A stretch of DNA of 64,000 bases from Rhodoferax sp. OV413 (GTDB lineage: Bacteria; Pseudomonadota; Gammaproteobacteria; Burkholderiales; Burkholderiaceae_C). The notes beneath the pieces were generated by a model, which was not told where the DNA came from, ran no database searches, and was given only the letters and a program-made list of their open reading frames with translations. The position numbers and the translations under genes were made by a program. Below are positions 17,497 to 25,058 of the stretch, one piece after another (the first letter of the stretch is position 1; the number at the start of each line of letters is the position of its first letter). The stretch covers positions 656,386-720,385 of the forward strand of contig NZ_FNJA01000001.1 of assembly GCF_900104385.1 (NCBI RefSeq), in the 5' to 3' direction.

Positions 17497-17512
17497 ATTT
17501 GTGATCACAAAT
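17497..17512. promoter_or_regulatory. Perfect 16-bp palindromic operator (proximal)
   Basis: ATTTGTGATCACAAAT is a perfect palindrome 48 bases upstream of the PuuA-like start codon. It is unlikely to be a Crp site because the TGTGA and TCACA arms share bases with no 6-bp spacer. GntR/FCD repressors bind palindromes of about this size. Confidence 0.65.
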
Positions 17513-17550
17513 AAGCACAATTATTCATTTAATGGAAATTAAAATGACAA

Positions 17551-17562
17551 TTGTGATCTCAA
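17551..17562. promoter_or_regulatory. Second operator-like palindrome (distal)
   Basis: TTGTGATCTCAA repeats the inner 12 bases of the proximal palindrome with one mismatch. Centre-to-centre distance is 52 bp, about five helical turns, so both sites face the same side of the DNA. A possible -35 (TTGTCA on the minus strand at 17550-17545) and a weak -10 (AATAAT at 17525-17520, spacing 19) lie between them. Confidence 0.55.
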
Positions 17563-17701
17563 CTTAAAAACTACAAACCACCCCATCCAACCCACTCCTT
17601 CATGTAGGCACGTCACCCAATCTCAAGCGCTTTTCGTGGGCAAAGCCACACAACTCCCCCCTACGGCCTTCCCCGCGCAGCGCCTGCCAAGCAGGCAGAA
17701 A

Positions 17702-17739
17702 GCAAAAAGCCCGAACGGTTTCCCGTCCGGGCTTTTTGC
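17702..17739. terminator. Bidirectional hairpin terminator
   Basis: Twelve-base arms GCAAAAAGCCCG (17702-17713) and CGGGCTTTTTGC (17728-17739), with an inner ACGG/CCGT stem and T-runs on both strands. It follows the displaced lpdA 3' end on the minus strand (stop at 17760), as expected for an original lpdA terminator. Confidence 0.85.
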
Positions 17740-17759
17740 GTTTGAGTCTTCAGCTCCGA

Positions 17760-18050
17760 CTACTTACGTGCCGGCGGCAAGTCGGTGCAGCTGCCATGCG
17801 CCACTTCCGCAGCCATGCCGATGCTTTCGCCAAGCGTGGGGTGCGGGTGGATGGTCTTGCCGATGTCGACTGCATCCGCGCCCATCTCAATCGCTAGCGC
17901 GATCTCGCCGATCATGTCGCCGGCATGTGTGCCTACCATGCCGCCGCCGAGGATCTTGCCGTGGCCGTGGGCTTCGGGGGAGTCATCGAACAGCAGCTTA
18001 GCAAAGCCTTCTGCTAGGTTGGGGTAACGAGATTCGAGATTCGAATACAT
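17760..18050 (-). pseudogene. Displaced 3' fragment of lpdA (E3)
   Basis: A 96-codon open frame whose last roughly 80 codons match the C-terminus of the intact LpdA encoded at 20872-22713. I count 20 mismatches over 237 aligned bases (17763-17999 against 20875-21111), about 92% identity. Nearly all are silent: the proteins differ only at two positions near the end (AEV/AEI and TDL/TDV). The first codons up to about 18010 are unrelated to lpdA and overlap the end of the HD-GHKL gene. The pattern is that of a homologous 3' end from another lineage rather than a fresh tandem duplication. It should not make a working protein on its own. Confidence 0.88.
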
Positions 18051-20581
18051 CTAGCCTCGATTTCCTCTCCATCCACTTCACCGACCACAAAGCTTCCTTC
18101 ATCAACTTCGCAATCCGGGAACATGTTTTGCACCCTAGCTATTGCGGCACCAAGCGCCGTCCGCGGCTTTCGGTCGTCATGGGGAAGTAAACGTGATATC
18201 CAATCTCCCAACGAAAATATTTCTCTTCTAGTAAATGAGGAGTCCAGAGTCAAAACGTGTTCATGTTGAGAAAACTCACGATTAAATTTTTGCTGTGAAA
18301 TTGTTTCGGGTACTTCAATATCACTCGTAATAAATAGGAGCTCCTCGGACCCGGATAGCCAATCCAGCATCCCTTCAGTACTTTTCCACATCCCGTCCTG
18401 ACTTCCAAAAACCAACTCGGTCGCTGGGAGCCCCAAGCTAAGTAGCGGCGTAGTTTCTGGACGACTAATCCACTCTTTGGTGGCGTTCCTGTCTTTCATC
18501 CTCTTAGCCCATTCACTAGTCGCGAGTTCAGAGCAAATTGGGAGCGCGATGGAGCGCGCTAAGTCTTCATTGTTTCCAGCCAGTAGCACGCCAATAACGC
18601 CGCTTGCTACACCTACGTGAATTCCCTGATGTACCAACACGCATGACGCTTCACCCAACGAACGGTTCGAATAAGTTGATCCGACTCCTAACCGACCAAC
18701 GACTTTTCCACAAGACTCAATTACATCCTTCAACTCCGTTGAATGAACCTTCAAATGAGGTGCTATTCTTTTTAGAAGACTTGTCGACTTCATTGAAAGC
18801 CAGTCATTCGCGGCCACTACTTTAATTGCCGCCCCAGTTTCAGGCTTGACATATACGTCAATGTCTAAAGCGGGCGCGATTGCTCCCACCATATCTACTA
18901 ATGTCCAACTCAATCCTTTCATGCCTGCCCACGAAGCTTCTCTTTCCAAAAGGGAACTTGCTCCACTATCAAGGCGCACGCTAACTCTAGTGCCAAATTC
19001 ATTTAAACGCATCGGCAGTTCAGTTTCCGTCAATATTGGCCTTGAACGCGTACCGTCTCTAATCCAGAGAGTTGACTGACGATCCTCAGAATCGCCATCT
19101 CGCCAGCTCGTAACGCGCACTTCCTTTCCGAGCATAAATACTGATAGAAATCCGATTCCAAACTGACCAACCGCCTTAAAGCCAGCAGAGGCTAACCCCG
19201 GTATTTCTTGTCTTACCGCCATGTCTGACCAGAGAGATCGACCGAAGTCTAAAAGCACCTCTGTTAACACGTATCGGCTCATACCAATGCCGGTGTCTGT
19301 CACCTCAAGCCATGAACTGCCTGCGTGGTCTACTATTTCAACAGTCAACTTGCCAGGAAAGTCTGGCAAAGCCCTTTTCAGTCGACGTGCACGAATAGCA
19401 TCTGCCCCATTCTGAATGAGCTCCCTTAGAACACGCCAAGGAGCCTTTCCGTACAGTTTGGTCCCGCCGAAACGATCCACTACGTCAGCGATATTGCTAA
19501 CCTTGAAGTTGACATCTATTGGATACCAACCTTCAACAGGCATTGTTTGTAGAAACTCCTGAAGGTATTGAGTTCCCGCCACGCCCTTTGCAAAAAAGTT
19601 TTCACGACCGTTGTTGATCAATACTCTATTGCTAGCTCTGATCTCGCGATCAACCATTCGTGCAGTGTCATGTGAAAGCCACCATGCATCTGCGTCGGCA
19701 GCTTTAAATGGTTGTCCCGCGGACCAATATAGTTCCTCACGGTTCGTAAGACTTGGCAAACCCAAGCGGTTCTGAAAATGCCAGTGAACTCGGGAAACTC
19801 CTAAAGGCTGAACAAGGGCGGCAAGCATATCTGGCGCCCTGCGACTGTCGATATGTGCGGCGTCGGAACAACGAAGTAATAAGGCAATTTTTAGTGTGTC
19901 CACGCGCCAGTTTGGATTTTCGGTCACTGACAAGCCGCTATGCAAAGCAAGAGGATGACTGTTTCCCCATGTCGCCTCAACCTTTTCGACCGTCCACCAA
20001 TGGCTGTGCGCGATTTTTCCTATGGTGGGCCCATAGTAATTTCTCAGTTCAACGTCTTCCAGGAGAAACCTTTCTTTGCCATCCAAGTCCCTCCAACTTT
20101 GCATCAACAACTTCTCTGCTTGCTTTGGATGCAGTAGCCGTAGCACTTCGAATAGTGCTGCTTTGAATTTATCTGAACCATCTTTGATTTCTACTTCCCC
20201 CCAGCCACGTTGGGCCACAAAGTCCTTCCACTCAACGGTCTGTTGAAGACCTGCAGAGCCATCGGGATATGCGGCAGTTGATGTTGCTGCATCATGAAGT
20301 AGGAACGCCATTCCAAGTACAAATGCTTCCGGAGGTGAAATGGGATATTCGGCACCTGCCACAACGTCGGCGACTTCCCACAATGCGTCAAGGTGAGAAA
20401 TGTTGTGAACTGTGAGCTGCGGAAGCTCTTTTCCTATCTGAGCGACGAGTGGTTCGACGTGTGAGCGGGTCTGCAGAAAAGCATTTCGTAGTCGTGATCT
20501 TGCTGCACTATCCGAATCTTCCGGACCCCGTTCTGCAAGAGTTCTACGCCAAATTGAAGTCTTCTCAAAATCAAATTTCAT
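18014..20581 (-). CDS. HD-domain plus HSP90/GHKL-type ATPase protein on a foreign island
   Basis: 855 residues. ATG at 20581 with a strong AGGAGGAAGGT site. An N-terminal HD-phosphohydrolase-like region spans about 40-260: H59/H63 in TVHNISHLDALWEV, H96-D97 in FLLHDAAT, and a closing D240 in LLLRCSDAAHID, giving the H-HD-D pattern. It is followed by an HSP90-type GHKL ATPase at about 355-560: N-box PWRVLRELIQNGADAI (E387, N391, D394), G1 box DTGIGM (429-434), G2 box GQFGIGF (472-478). The roughly 300-residue C-terminal part is unrecognised. No signal peptide or membrane segment is seen, so it is probably cytoplasmic. The gene is clearly AT-richer than its neighbours and uses codons they avoid. 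It is the only gene between the two lpdA 3' ends. HD plus GHKL fusions occur in prokaryotic conflict and anti-phage proteins, so a defence role is a reasonable inference, not proof. Confidence 0.85.
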   Translation of the reverse strand: MKFDFEKTSIWRRTLAERGPEDSDSAARSRLRNAFLQTRSHVEPLVAQIGKELPQLTVHNISHLDALWEVADVVAGAEYPISPPEAFVLGMAFLLHDAATSTAAYPDGSAGLQQTVEWKDFVAQRGWGEVEIKDGSDKFKAALFEVLRLLHPKQAEKLLMQSWRDLDGKERFLLEDVELRNYYGPTIGKIAHSHWWTVEKVEATWGNSHPLALHSGLSVTENPNWRVDTLKIALLLRCSDAAHIDSRRAPDMLAALVQPLGVSRVHWHFQNRLGLPSLTNREELYWSAGQPFKAADADAWWLSHDTARMVDREIRASNRVLINNGRENFFAKGVAGTQYLQEFLQTMPVEGWYPIDVNFKVSNIADVVDRFGGTKLYGKAPWRVLRELIQNGADAIRARRLKRALPDFPGKLTVEIVDHAGSSWLEVTDTGIGMSRYVLTEVLLDFGRSLWSDMAVRQEIPGLASAGFKAVGQFGIGFLSVFMLGKEVRVTSWRDGDSEDRQSTLWIRDGTRSRPILTETELPMRLNEFGTRVSVRLDSGASSLLEREASWAGMKGLSWTLVDMVGAIAPALDIDVYVKPETGAAIKVVAANDWLSMKSTSLLKRIAPHLKVHSTELKDVIESCGKVVGRLGVGSTYSNRSLGEASCVLVHQGIHVGVASGVIGVLLAGNNEDLARSIALPICSELATSEWAKRMKDRNATKEWISRPETTPLLSLGLPATELVFGSQDGMWKSTEGMLDWLSGSEELLFITSDIEVPETISQQKFNREFSQHEHVLTLDSSFTRREIFSLGDWISRLLPHDDRKPRTALGAAIARVQNMFPDCEVDEGSFVVGEVDGEEIEARCIRISNLVTPT

Positions 20582-20799
20582 ACCTTCCTCCTGACGACGA
20601 TGTTAAGCCCCAGTCCGTAAAAAACAGCCCGTGAATGACGGCCTCTTTTGAGGCGAAGGCAAACGCCGTTGCAAAAGTGCCCTAGTGACCGACATCTTGG
20701 TTTCATTTAGAAAACGGCAACGTGTAGGACTTCGGAAAATAGTCATCAAAACCTAATCGCTTGGAACGTTTCCCCAGGAGTTGCATACTCATCTCGAAT
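20582..20799. other. Island promoter-side spacer
   Basis: AT-richer DNA upstream of the HD-GHKL gene. It should hold that gene's promoter on the minus strand, though I cannot define the boxes with confidence. No open frame or integrase remnant was seen. Confidence 0.5.
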
Positions 20800-20854
20800 A
20801 AAAAAGCCGCGCAGCCCTTACGGAATCTGCGCGGCCAGCTACTGAATCAGTAGC
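20800..20854 (-). repeat. Double-hairpin intergenic repeat, copy 5 (pdh operon terminator)
   Basis: Six A residues, a perfect GCCGCGCAG/CTGCGCGGC stem and the core at 20838-20854 (GCTACTGAATCAGTAGC). It lies 17 bases after the intact lpdA stop, and on the minus strand it is a hairpin with a T-run. It is nearly identical to copy 1. Confidence 0.85.
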
Positions 20855-20871
20855 AATCTCAGGCTAGCAAC

Positions 20872-22713
20872 TTACTTGCGTGCAGGCGGCACGTCCGTGC
20901 AGCTGCCGTGCGCAATCTCGGCCGCCATGCCGATGCTTTCGCCCAGCGTGGGGTGCGGGTGGATGGTCTTGCCGATGTCCACTGCATCCGCACCCATCTC
21001 GATCGCCAGGGCGATCTCGCCGATCATGTCGCCGGCGTGGGTGCCGACCATGCCGCCGCCGAGGATCTTGCCGTGGCCGTGGGCTTCGGGGGAGTCGTCG
21101 AACAGCAGCTTGGTGACGCCTTCGTCGCGGCCATTAGCAATGGCGCGGCCAGAGGCGTTCCAGGGGAACAAGCCCTTCTTGACCTTGATGCCTTGTGCCT
21201 TGGCCTGGTCTTCGGTGAGGCCGACCCAGGCGACTTCGGGATCGGTGTAGGCCACGCTCGGGATCACGCGGGCGTTGAAGGCGGCGGCCGCCAGTTCCTT
21301 GTTGCCTTGCAGTTCACCGGCGATGACTTCGGCCGCCACGTGGGCTTCGTGCACCGCCTTGTGGGCCAGCATGGGCTGGCCTACGATGTCGCCGATGGCA
21401 AAGATGTGCGGCACGTTGGTGCGCATCTGGATGTCGACATTGATGAAGCCGCGGTCAGTCACAGCCACGCCGGCCTTCTCGGCGCTGATCTTCTTGCCGT
21501 TGGGCGTACGGCCCACAGCCTGCAGCACCAGGTCGTACACCTGCGGCGCAGGCGCAGTACCGCCCTCCTCTGCCGATGCGAACGTGACCTCAATGCCTTC
21601 GGGCAAGGCGCGTGCGGAGACGGTCTTGGTCTTGAGCATGATGTTGTCGAAGCGCGGCGCGTTCATCTTTTGCCAGATCTTCACCAGGTCGCGGTCGGCG
21701 CCCTGCATCAGGCCGTCGAGCATTTCCACCACGTCCAGGCGCGCGCCCAGGGTGCTGTAGACCGTGCCCATTTCCAGGCCGATGATGCCGCCGCCGAGGA
21801 TCAGCATGCGCTTGGGCACTTCTTTGAGTGCCAGCGCGCCAGTGCTGTCGACCACGCGCGGATCAACGGGCATGAAGGGCAGGCGCACGGCTTGGCTGCC
21901 GGCGGCGATGATGGCTTTCTTGAAGGCCACGGTCTGGGTCTTGCCGGTTTTTTCCTGGCCTTCGGCACCCGTGGTTTCTTCAACCTGCAGGTGGTTCGCG
22001 CCGACGAACGAGCCCACGCCGCGCACGGTGGTGACCTTGCGCATCTTGGCCATGGCCGCCAGGCCGCCGGTCAGCTTGCCGATAACTTTTTCTTTGTGGC
22101 CGCGTAGCTTGTCGATGTTGACGGCGGGTGCACCGAAGTCGATGCCGAGGGCGCCGAGGTGGCTGACTTCGTCCATCACCGCGGCCACGTGCAGCAAGGC
22201 TTTGGACGGGATGCAACCCACGTTCAGGCAGACGCCGCCCAGGGTGGCGTAGCGTTCGACCAGGATCACCTTCAGGCCCAGGTCGGCCGCGCGGAAGGCT
22301 GCGGAATAGCCGCCAGGGCCACCGCCGAGCACCAGCACATCGCACTCCAGGTCGGCGGTACCCGCAAAGCTGGATGCGGTCGGCGCTGGCGCCGCTACAG
22401 AAGCTGTAGCAGCTGGCGCAGGTGCTGCCTGCACTGGAGCCGGTTTTGGTTCAGAAGCCGGGGCGGCGGCAGCGCCAGCCACTTCCAGCGTCAGCACGAC
22501 CGAGCCTTCCTTTACCTTGTCGCCCAGCGCCACTTTGAGCGCGGTGACCACGCCGCCATGGCTGGACGGGATTTCCATCGAGGCCTTGTCGCTCTCCACG
22601 GTGATCAGGGACTGGTCGGGCTTGACGGTGTCGCCCACCTTGACCATCAACTCGATGACGGTGACTTCGTCGAAATCGCCGATGTCGGGGACTTTGATTT
22701 CTAGGGATGCCAT
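20872..22713 (-). CDS. lpdA: Dihydrolipoyl dehydrogenase (E3) with N-terminal lipoyl domain
   Basis: 613 residues. The N-terminal lipoyl domain (1-80) has the lipoyl lysine K43 in [10 protein letters not shown]. An Ala/Pro linker (82-118) and a full flavoprotein disulfide reductase follow: FAD motif [12 protein letters not shown] from 127, redox pair C162/C167 in [15 protein letters not shown] motif [13 protein letters not shown], and the C-terminal HPHPTLGE with the catalytic-type His/Glu pair (H587, E592). It reoxidises dihydrolipoamide with NAD in the pyruvate dehydrogenase complex. Fusion of a lipoyl domain to E3 is typical of betaproteobacterial complexes. It is the last gene of the operon, 16 bases after the Ntn-hydrolase gene. 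Part of the linker coincides with a copy of the genome's double-hairpin repeat (22394-22447). A second, diverged 3' end lies at 17760. Confidence 0.95.
   Translation of the reverse strand: MASLEIKVPDIGDFDEVTVIELMVKVGDTVKPDQSLITVESDKASMEIPSSHGGVVTALKVALGDKVKEGSVVLTLEVAGAAAAPASEPKPAPVQAAPAPAATASVAAPAPTASSFAGTADLECDVLVLGGGPGGYSAAFRAADLGLKVILVERYATLGGVCLNVGCIPSKALLHVAAVMDEVSHLGALGIDFGAPAVNIDKLRGHKEKVIGKLTGGLAAMAKMRKVTTVRGVGSFVGANHLQVEETTGAEGQEKTGKTQTVAFKKAIIAAGSQAVRLPFMPVDPRVVDSTGALALKEVPKRMLILGGGIIGLEMGTVYSTLGARLDVVEMLDGLMQGADRDLVKIWQKMNAPRFDNIMLKTKTVSARALPEGIEVTFASAEEGGTAPAPQVYDLVLQAVGRTPNGKKISAEKAGVAVTDRGFINVDIQMRTNVPHIFAIGDIVGQPMLAHKAVHEAHVAAEVIAGELQGNKELAAAAFNARVIPSVAYTDPEVAWVGLTEDQAKAQGIKVKKGLFPWNASGRAIANGRDEGVTKLLFDDSPEAHGHGKILGGGMVGTHAGDMIGEIALAIEMGADAVDIGKTIHPHPTLGESIGMAAEIAHGSCTDVPPARK
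22394..22447 (+). repeat. Double-hairpin repeat inside the lpdA linker coding region
   Basis: The core inverted repeat GCTACAGAAGCTGTAGC (22394-22410) is followed by GGCGC...TGC and a short T-run, the same order as the intergenic copies. It is read in frame on the opposite strand as an Ala/Pro linker ([15 protein letters not shown]). Confidence 0.65.
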
Positions 22714-22729
22714 TGCTTAAATCTCCACT

Positions 22730-23314
22730 TTATTTCTTGAGTTTGACGGTGAACACATCCACCGGACCACCAGAGTTCTTGTCGAATTCGCAGGCTGCCT
22801 GCACGCTGAGCACGGCCAGGTCGCGCGCCGATTTGGCGCTGCCCCAGCTGGCATGCAGGGCGCCCAGCGCGAAGCTGCGGCCCGAGCCTATGCCCCAAAA
22901 TTCCTTGAACTCGAACACTTCACGGTAGCTGTACAGCCCGTAGATGCCGGTGGCATTGGCCACCACCACGCTGAACTGGCTGGACTCGTAGGGGTCGTTG
23001 TCGTCTTCTTTGGTTTGCAGAAAGAAGGTTTCTTTCAGCACCGGGTGCAGCCGGGTGAAGGTGTCGAACACTTCGTCCTTGCTGCCCAGCAAGAGCTGGT
23101 CTTTGGGCAGGGCTTCCATGGCCTTGCGCAGCGCGGGAAAGTGGGCCACCGTGCCCGCCATGCCGACGAAGCTGGCGCCCGCCGGGGTGTCGATCTTGAA
23201 GATTTTGCTGTTCTCTTCAAACCGGCTGCCCAGGCGGGTGTCGCCGAAGGTCACCAGCGTGTCGGCGGCTATTGCCACCACACCCGCCTTCTTGACCACG
23301 ACGACGGTCGTCAT
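22730..23314 (-). CDS. Proteasome-like Ntn-hydrolase family protein in the pdh operon
   Basis: 194 residues from the ATG at 23314, two bases after the aceF stop. An upstream 26-codon extension overlapping aceF was rejected. The start MTTVVVVKKAG and the following AIAADTLVTFGDTRL align with the HslV/proteasome beta-subunit fold. After removal of Met1 the nucleophile would be Thr1, with Asp17 and a Lys at 36 (SKIFKI) matching the catalytic Asp17/Lys33 of HslV with a three-residue insertion. No ATPase partner such as hslU is nearby, and the rest of the sequence is not HslV. Its place between aceF and lpdA implies co-expression with pyruvate dehydrogenase. The biological role is unknown to me. 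Confidence 0.72.
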   Translation of the reverse strand: MTTVVVVKKAGVVAIAADTLVTFGDTRLGSRFEENSKIFKIDTPAGASFVGMAGTVAHFPALRKAMEALPKDQLLLGSKDEVFDTFTRLHPVLKETFFLQTKEDDNDPYESSQFSVVVANATGIYGLYSYREVFEFKEFWGIGSGRSFALGALHASWGSAKSARDLAVLSVQAACEFDKNSGGPVDVFTVKLKK

Positions 23315-23315
23315 A

Positions 23316-25001
23316 TCAGAGCAGAACCCGGCGGAAGTCGGTGAGGACTTGACCGAAATAGGCGTTGAAGCGGGCTGCAGCCGCGCCGTCAATCACGCGG
23401 TGGTCCCAGCTCAGCGACAGCGGCAGCATCAGCTTGGGCACGAAGGCCTTGCCGTCCCACTTGGGTTCGATGGAGCTCTTGCACACGCCCATGATGGCGA
23501 CTTCAGGGGCGTTGATGATGGGCGTGAAGTAGCGCCCGCCAATGCCGCCCAGGCTAGAGATGGTGAAGCAGGCACCGCTCATGTCGGCCGGGCCGAGCTT
23601 GCCGTCGCGCGCCTTCTTGGCCAGGTCGCCCATTTCTTGCGAAATCTGGACCACGCCCTTCTTGTCGGCGTCCTTGATGACCGGGACCACCAGGCCGTTC
23701 GGCGTATCTGCCGCGAAGCCGATGTTGAAGTACTGCTTCATCACCAGTTGGTCGCCGTCCAGCGAGCTGTTGAACTCGGGGAACTTCTTCAGCGCAGCGA
23801 CGCTGGCCTTGATCATGAACGCGAGCATGGTCAGCTTGATGCCGGCCTTCTCGTTTTCCTTGTTCATGCTGACGCGGAAGGCTTCGAGCTCGGTGATGTC
23901 GCAGTCGTCGTGGTTGGTGACGTGCGGAATGATCACCCAGTTGCGGTGCAAGTTGGCGCCGCTGATCTTCTTGATGCGCGACATGTCCTTGCGCTCGACC
24001 GGGCCGAACTTAGCGAAGTCGACCTTGGGCCAGGGCAGCAGGCCCAGGGCCTCGCCACCGCCTGCCGCAGCCTTGGGCGCAGCAGCGGCCTGGGCCTTGG
24101 TCTGCACGGCGCCGGTCATCACCGACTTGGTGAAGCTTTGCACGTCAGAATCGGTGATGCGGCCCTTGCGGCCCGTACCCTTGACTTCATCCAGCGGCAC
24201 GCCGAGTTCGCGGGCGAACTTGCGCACCGAGGGCGATGCATGCGGCAATGCGCCGGACGGTGCCACGGTGGGGTTGTGGGCCGCGGGCGCGGCAGCAGCC
24301 GCAACCGGAGCGGCTGCCGGTGCAGCAGCGGCCGCAGGTGCGGGGCTGGCCGCAGCTGCTGCAACCGGTGCCGGCGCTGGAGCCGCCGCAGCGGGTGCGC
24401 CCACGCCTTCGACGATAGCCAGCAGGTCACCGATGTTGACGGTGTCGCCCAGCTTGACCTTGAGTTCCTTCAGCACGCCGGCCGACGACGAGGGGATCTC
24501 CATCGAGGCTTTGTCGCTCTCGACGGTGATCAGCGACTGCTCTTGCTTGATGGTGTCGCCGACCTTGACCATGACTTCGATGACGGTCACGTCCTTGAAG
24601 TCGCCGATATCGGGTACGAAGATCTGGATCGGGCCGGAGGCTGCGGGTGCGGCAGCCGGTGCTGCTACAGGAGTTGTAGCTGCTGGCGCAGGTGCTGCCT
24701 GCGCTGCAGCCGCTTTGGGCGCTTCAGCTGCGGCGACTGGTGCGGGTGCTGCGGCAGCGCCACCGGCGACTTCCAGCATCACCACCAGCGAGCCTTGCTT
24801 GACCTTGTCGCCGATGGCGACCTTGAGTTCCTTGACCACGCCGGCCGCGCTGGACGGGATTTCCATCGACGCCTTGTCGCTTTCAACGGTGATCAGCGAC
24901 TGGTCGGCCTTGACGGTATCGCCAGGCTTGACCATCAGCTCGATCACGGTGACCTCGTCAAAGTCCCCAATGTCGGGGACATGAATTTCTACCAATGCCA
25001 T
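23316..25001 (-). CDS. aceF: Dihydrolipoyllysine-residue acetyltransferase (E2)
   Basis: 561 residues. Two lipoyl domains (about 1-80 and 122-198) have lipoyl lysines K43 and K163, both in [10 protein letters not shown]. There are long Ala/Pro linkers (81-120 and 199-245), a peripheral subunit-binding domain at about 252-290 ([18 protein letters not shown]) and the catalytic acetyltransferase domain to the end with the DHRVIDG signature (H534, D538). It transfers the acetyl group from lipoamide to CoA and forms the complex core. Second gene of the aceE-aceF-Ntn-lpdA operon, 57 bases after aceE. The first linker carries an in-frame copy of the genome's double-hairpin repeat (24664-24715). Confidence 0.96.
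   Translation of the reverse strand: MALVEIHVPDIGDFDEVTVIELMVKPGDTVKADQSLITVESDKASMEIPSSAAGVVKELKVAIGDKVKQGSLVVMLEVAGGAAAAPAPVAAAEAPKAAAAQAAPAPAATTPVAAPAAAPAASGPIQIFVPDIGDFKDVTVIEVMVKVGDTIKQEQSLITVESDKASMEIPSSSAGVLKELKVKLGDTVNIGDLLAIVEGVGAPAAAAPAPAPVAAAAASPAPAAAAAPAAAPVAAAAAPAAHNPTVAPSGALPHASPSVRKFARELGVPLDEVKGTGRKGRITDSDVQSFTKSVMTGAVQTKAQAAAAPKAAAGGGEALGLLPWPKVDFAKFGPVERKDMSRIKKISGANLHRNWVIIPHVTNHDDCDITELEAFRVSMNKENEKAGIKLTMLAFMIKASVAALKKFPEFNSSLDGDQLVMKQYFNIGFAADTPNGLVVPVIKDADKKGVVQISQEMGDLAKKARDGKLGPADMSGACFTISSLGGIGGRYFTPIINAPEVAIMGVCKSSIEPKWDGKAFVPKLMLPLSLSWDHRVIDGAAAARFNAYFGQVLTDFRRVLL
24664..24715 (+). repeat. Double-hairpin repeat inside the aceF linker coding region
   Basis: Core GCTACAGGAGTTGTAGC (24664-24680), then TGCTGGCGC, GGTG, TGCGC and GCCGCTTTG. 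This follows the intergenic copies at 36601 and 47601 (TGCTGGCGCTGGTG...TGCGC). It is translated on the other strand as [15 protein letters not shown]. It is about 88% identical to the lpdA linker copy by eye. Confidence 0.65.
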
Positions 25002-25058
25002 GTTGTGTCTCCAAAGTGCGTACAGGACCGCTGTGCGCGGTCCTGCGAGTGGGGGTTT

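Larger units (their letters stand above)
17450..17759. other. 310-bp regulatory and boundary region
   Basis: Holds the promoter and operators of the PuuA-like operon (right half of 17470-17570), then about 130 bases with no clear feature, then the bidirectional terminator at 17702-17739. Confidence 0.65.

Noticed and set aside
17497-17512. TTGTGATCACAA palindrome as a Crp site
   Set aside because: A Crp site needs TGTGA and TCACA arms with a 6-bp spacer. Here the arms share the central bases.
17760-18050. 96-codon frame as a working gene
   Set aside because: It is only the E3 C-terminus joined to unrelated upstream codons. It lacks the FAD and NAD sites and the redox cysteines.
22730-23314. 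Calling the pdh-operon Ntn protein HslV
   Set aside because: Only the N-terminal catalytic region matches. No hslU is adjacent and the rest of the sequence differs, so the name would overstate the evidence.
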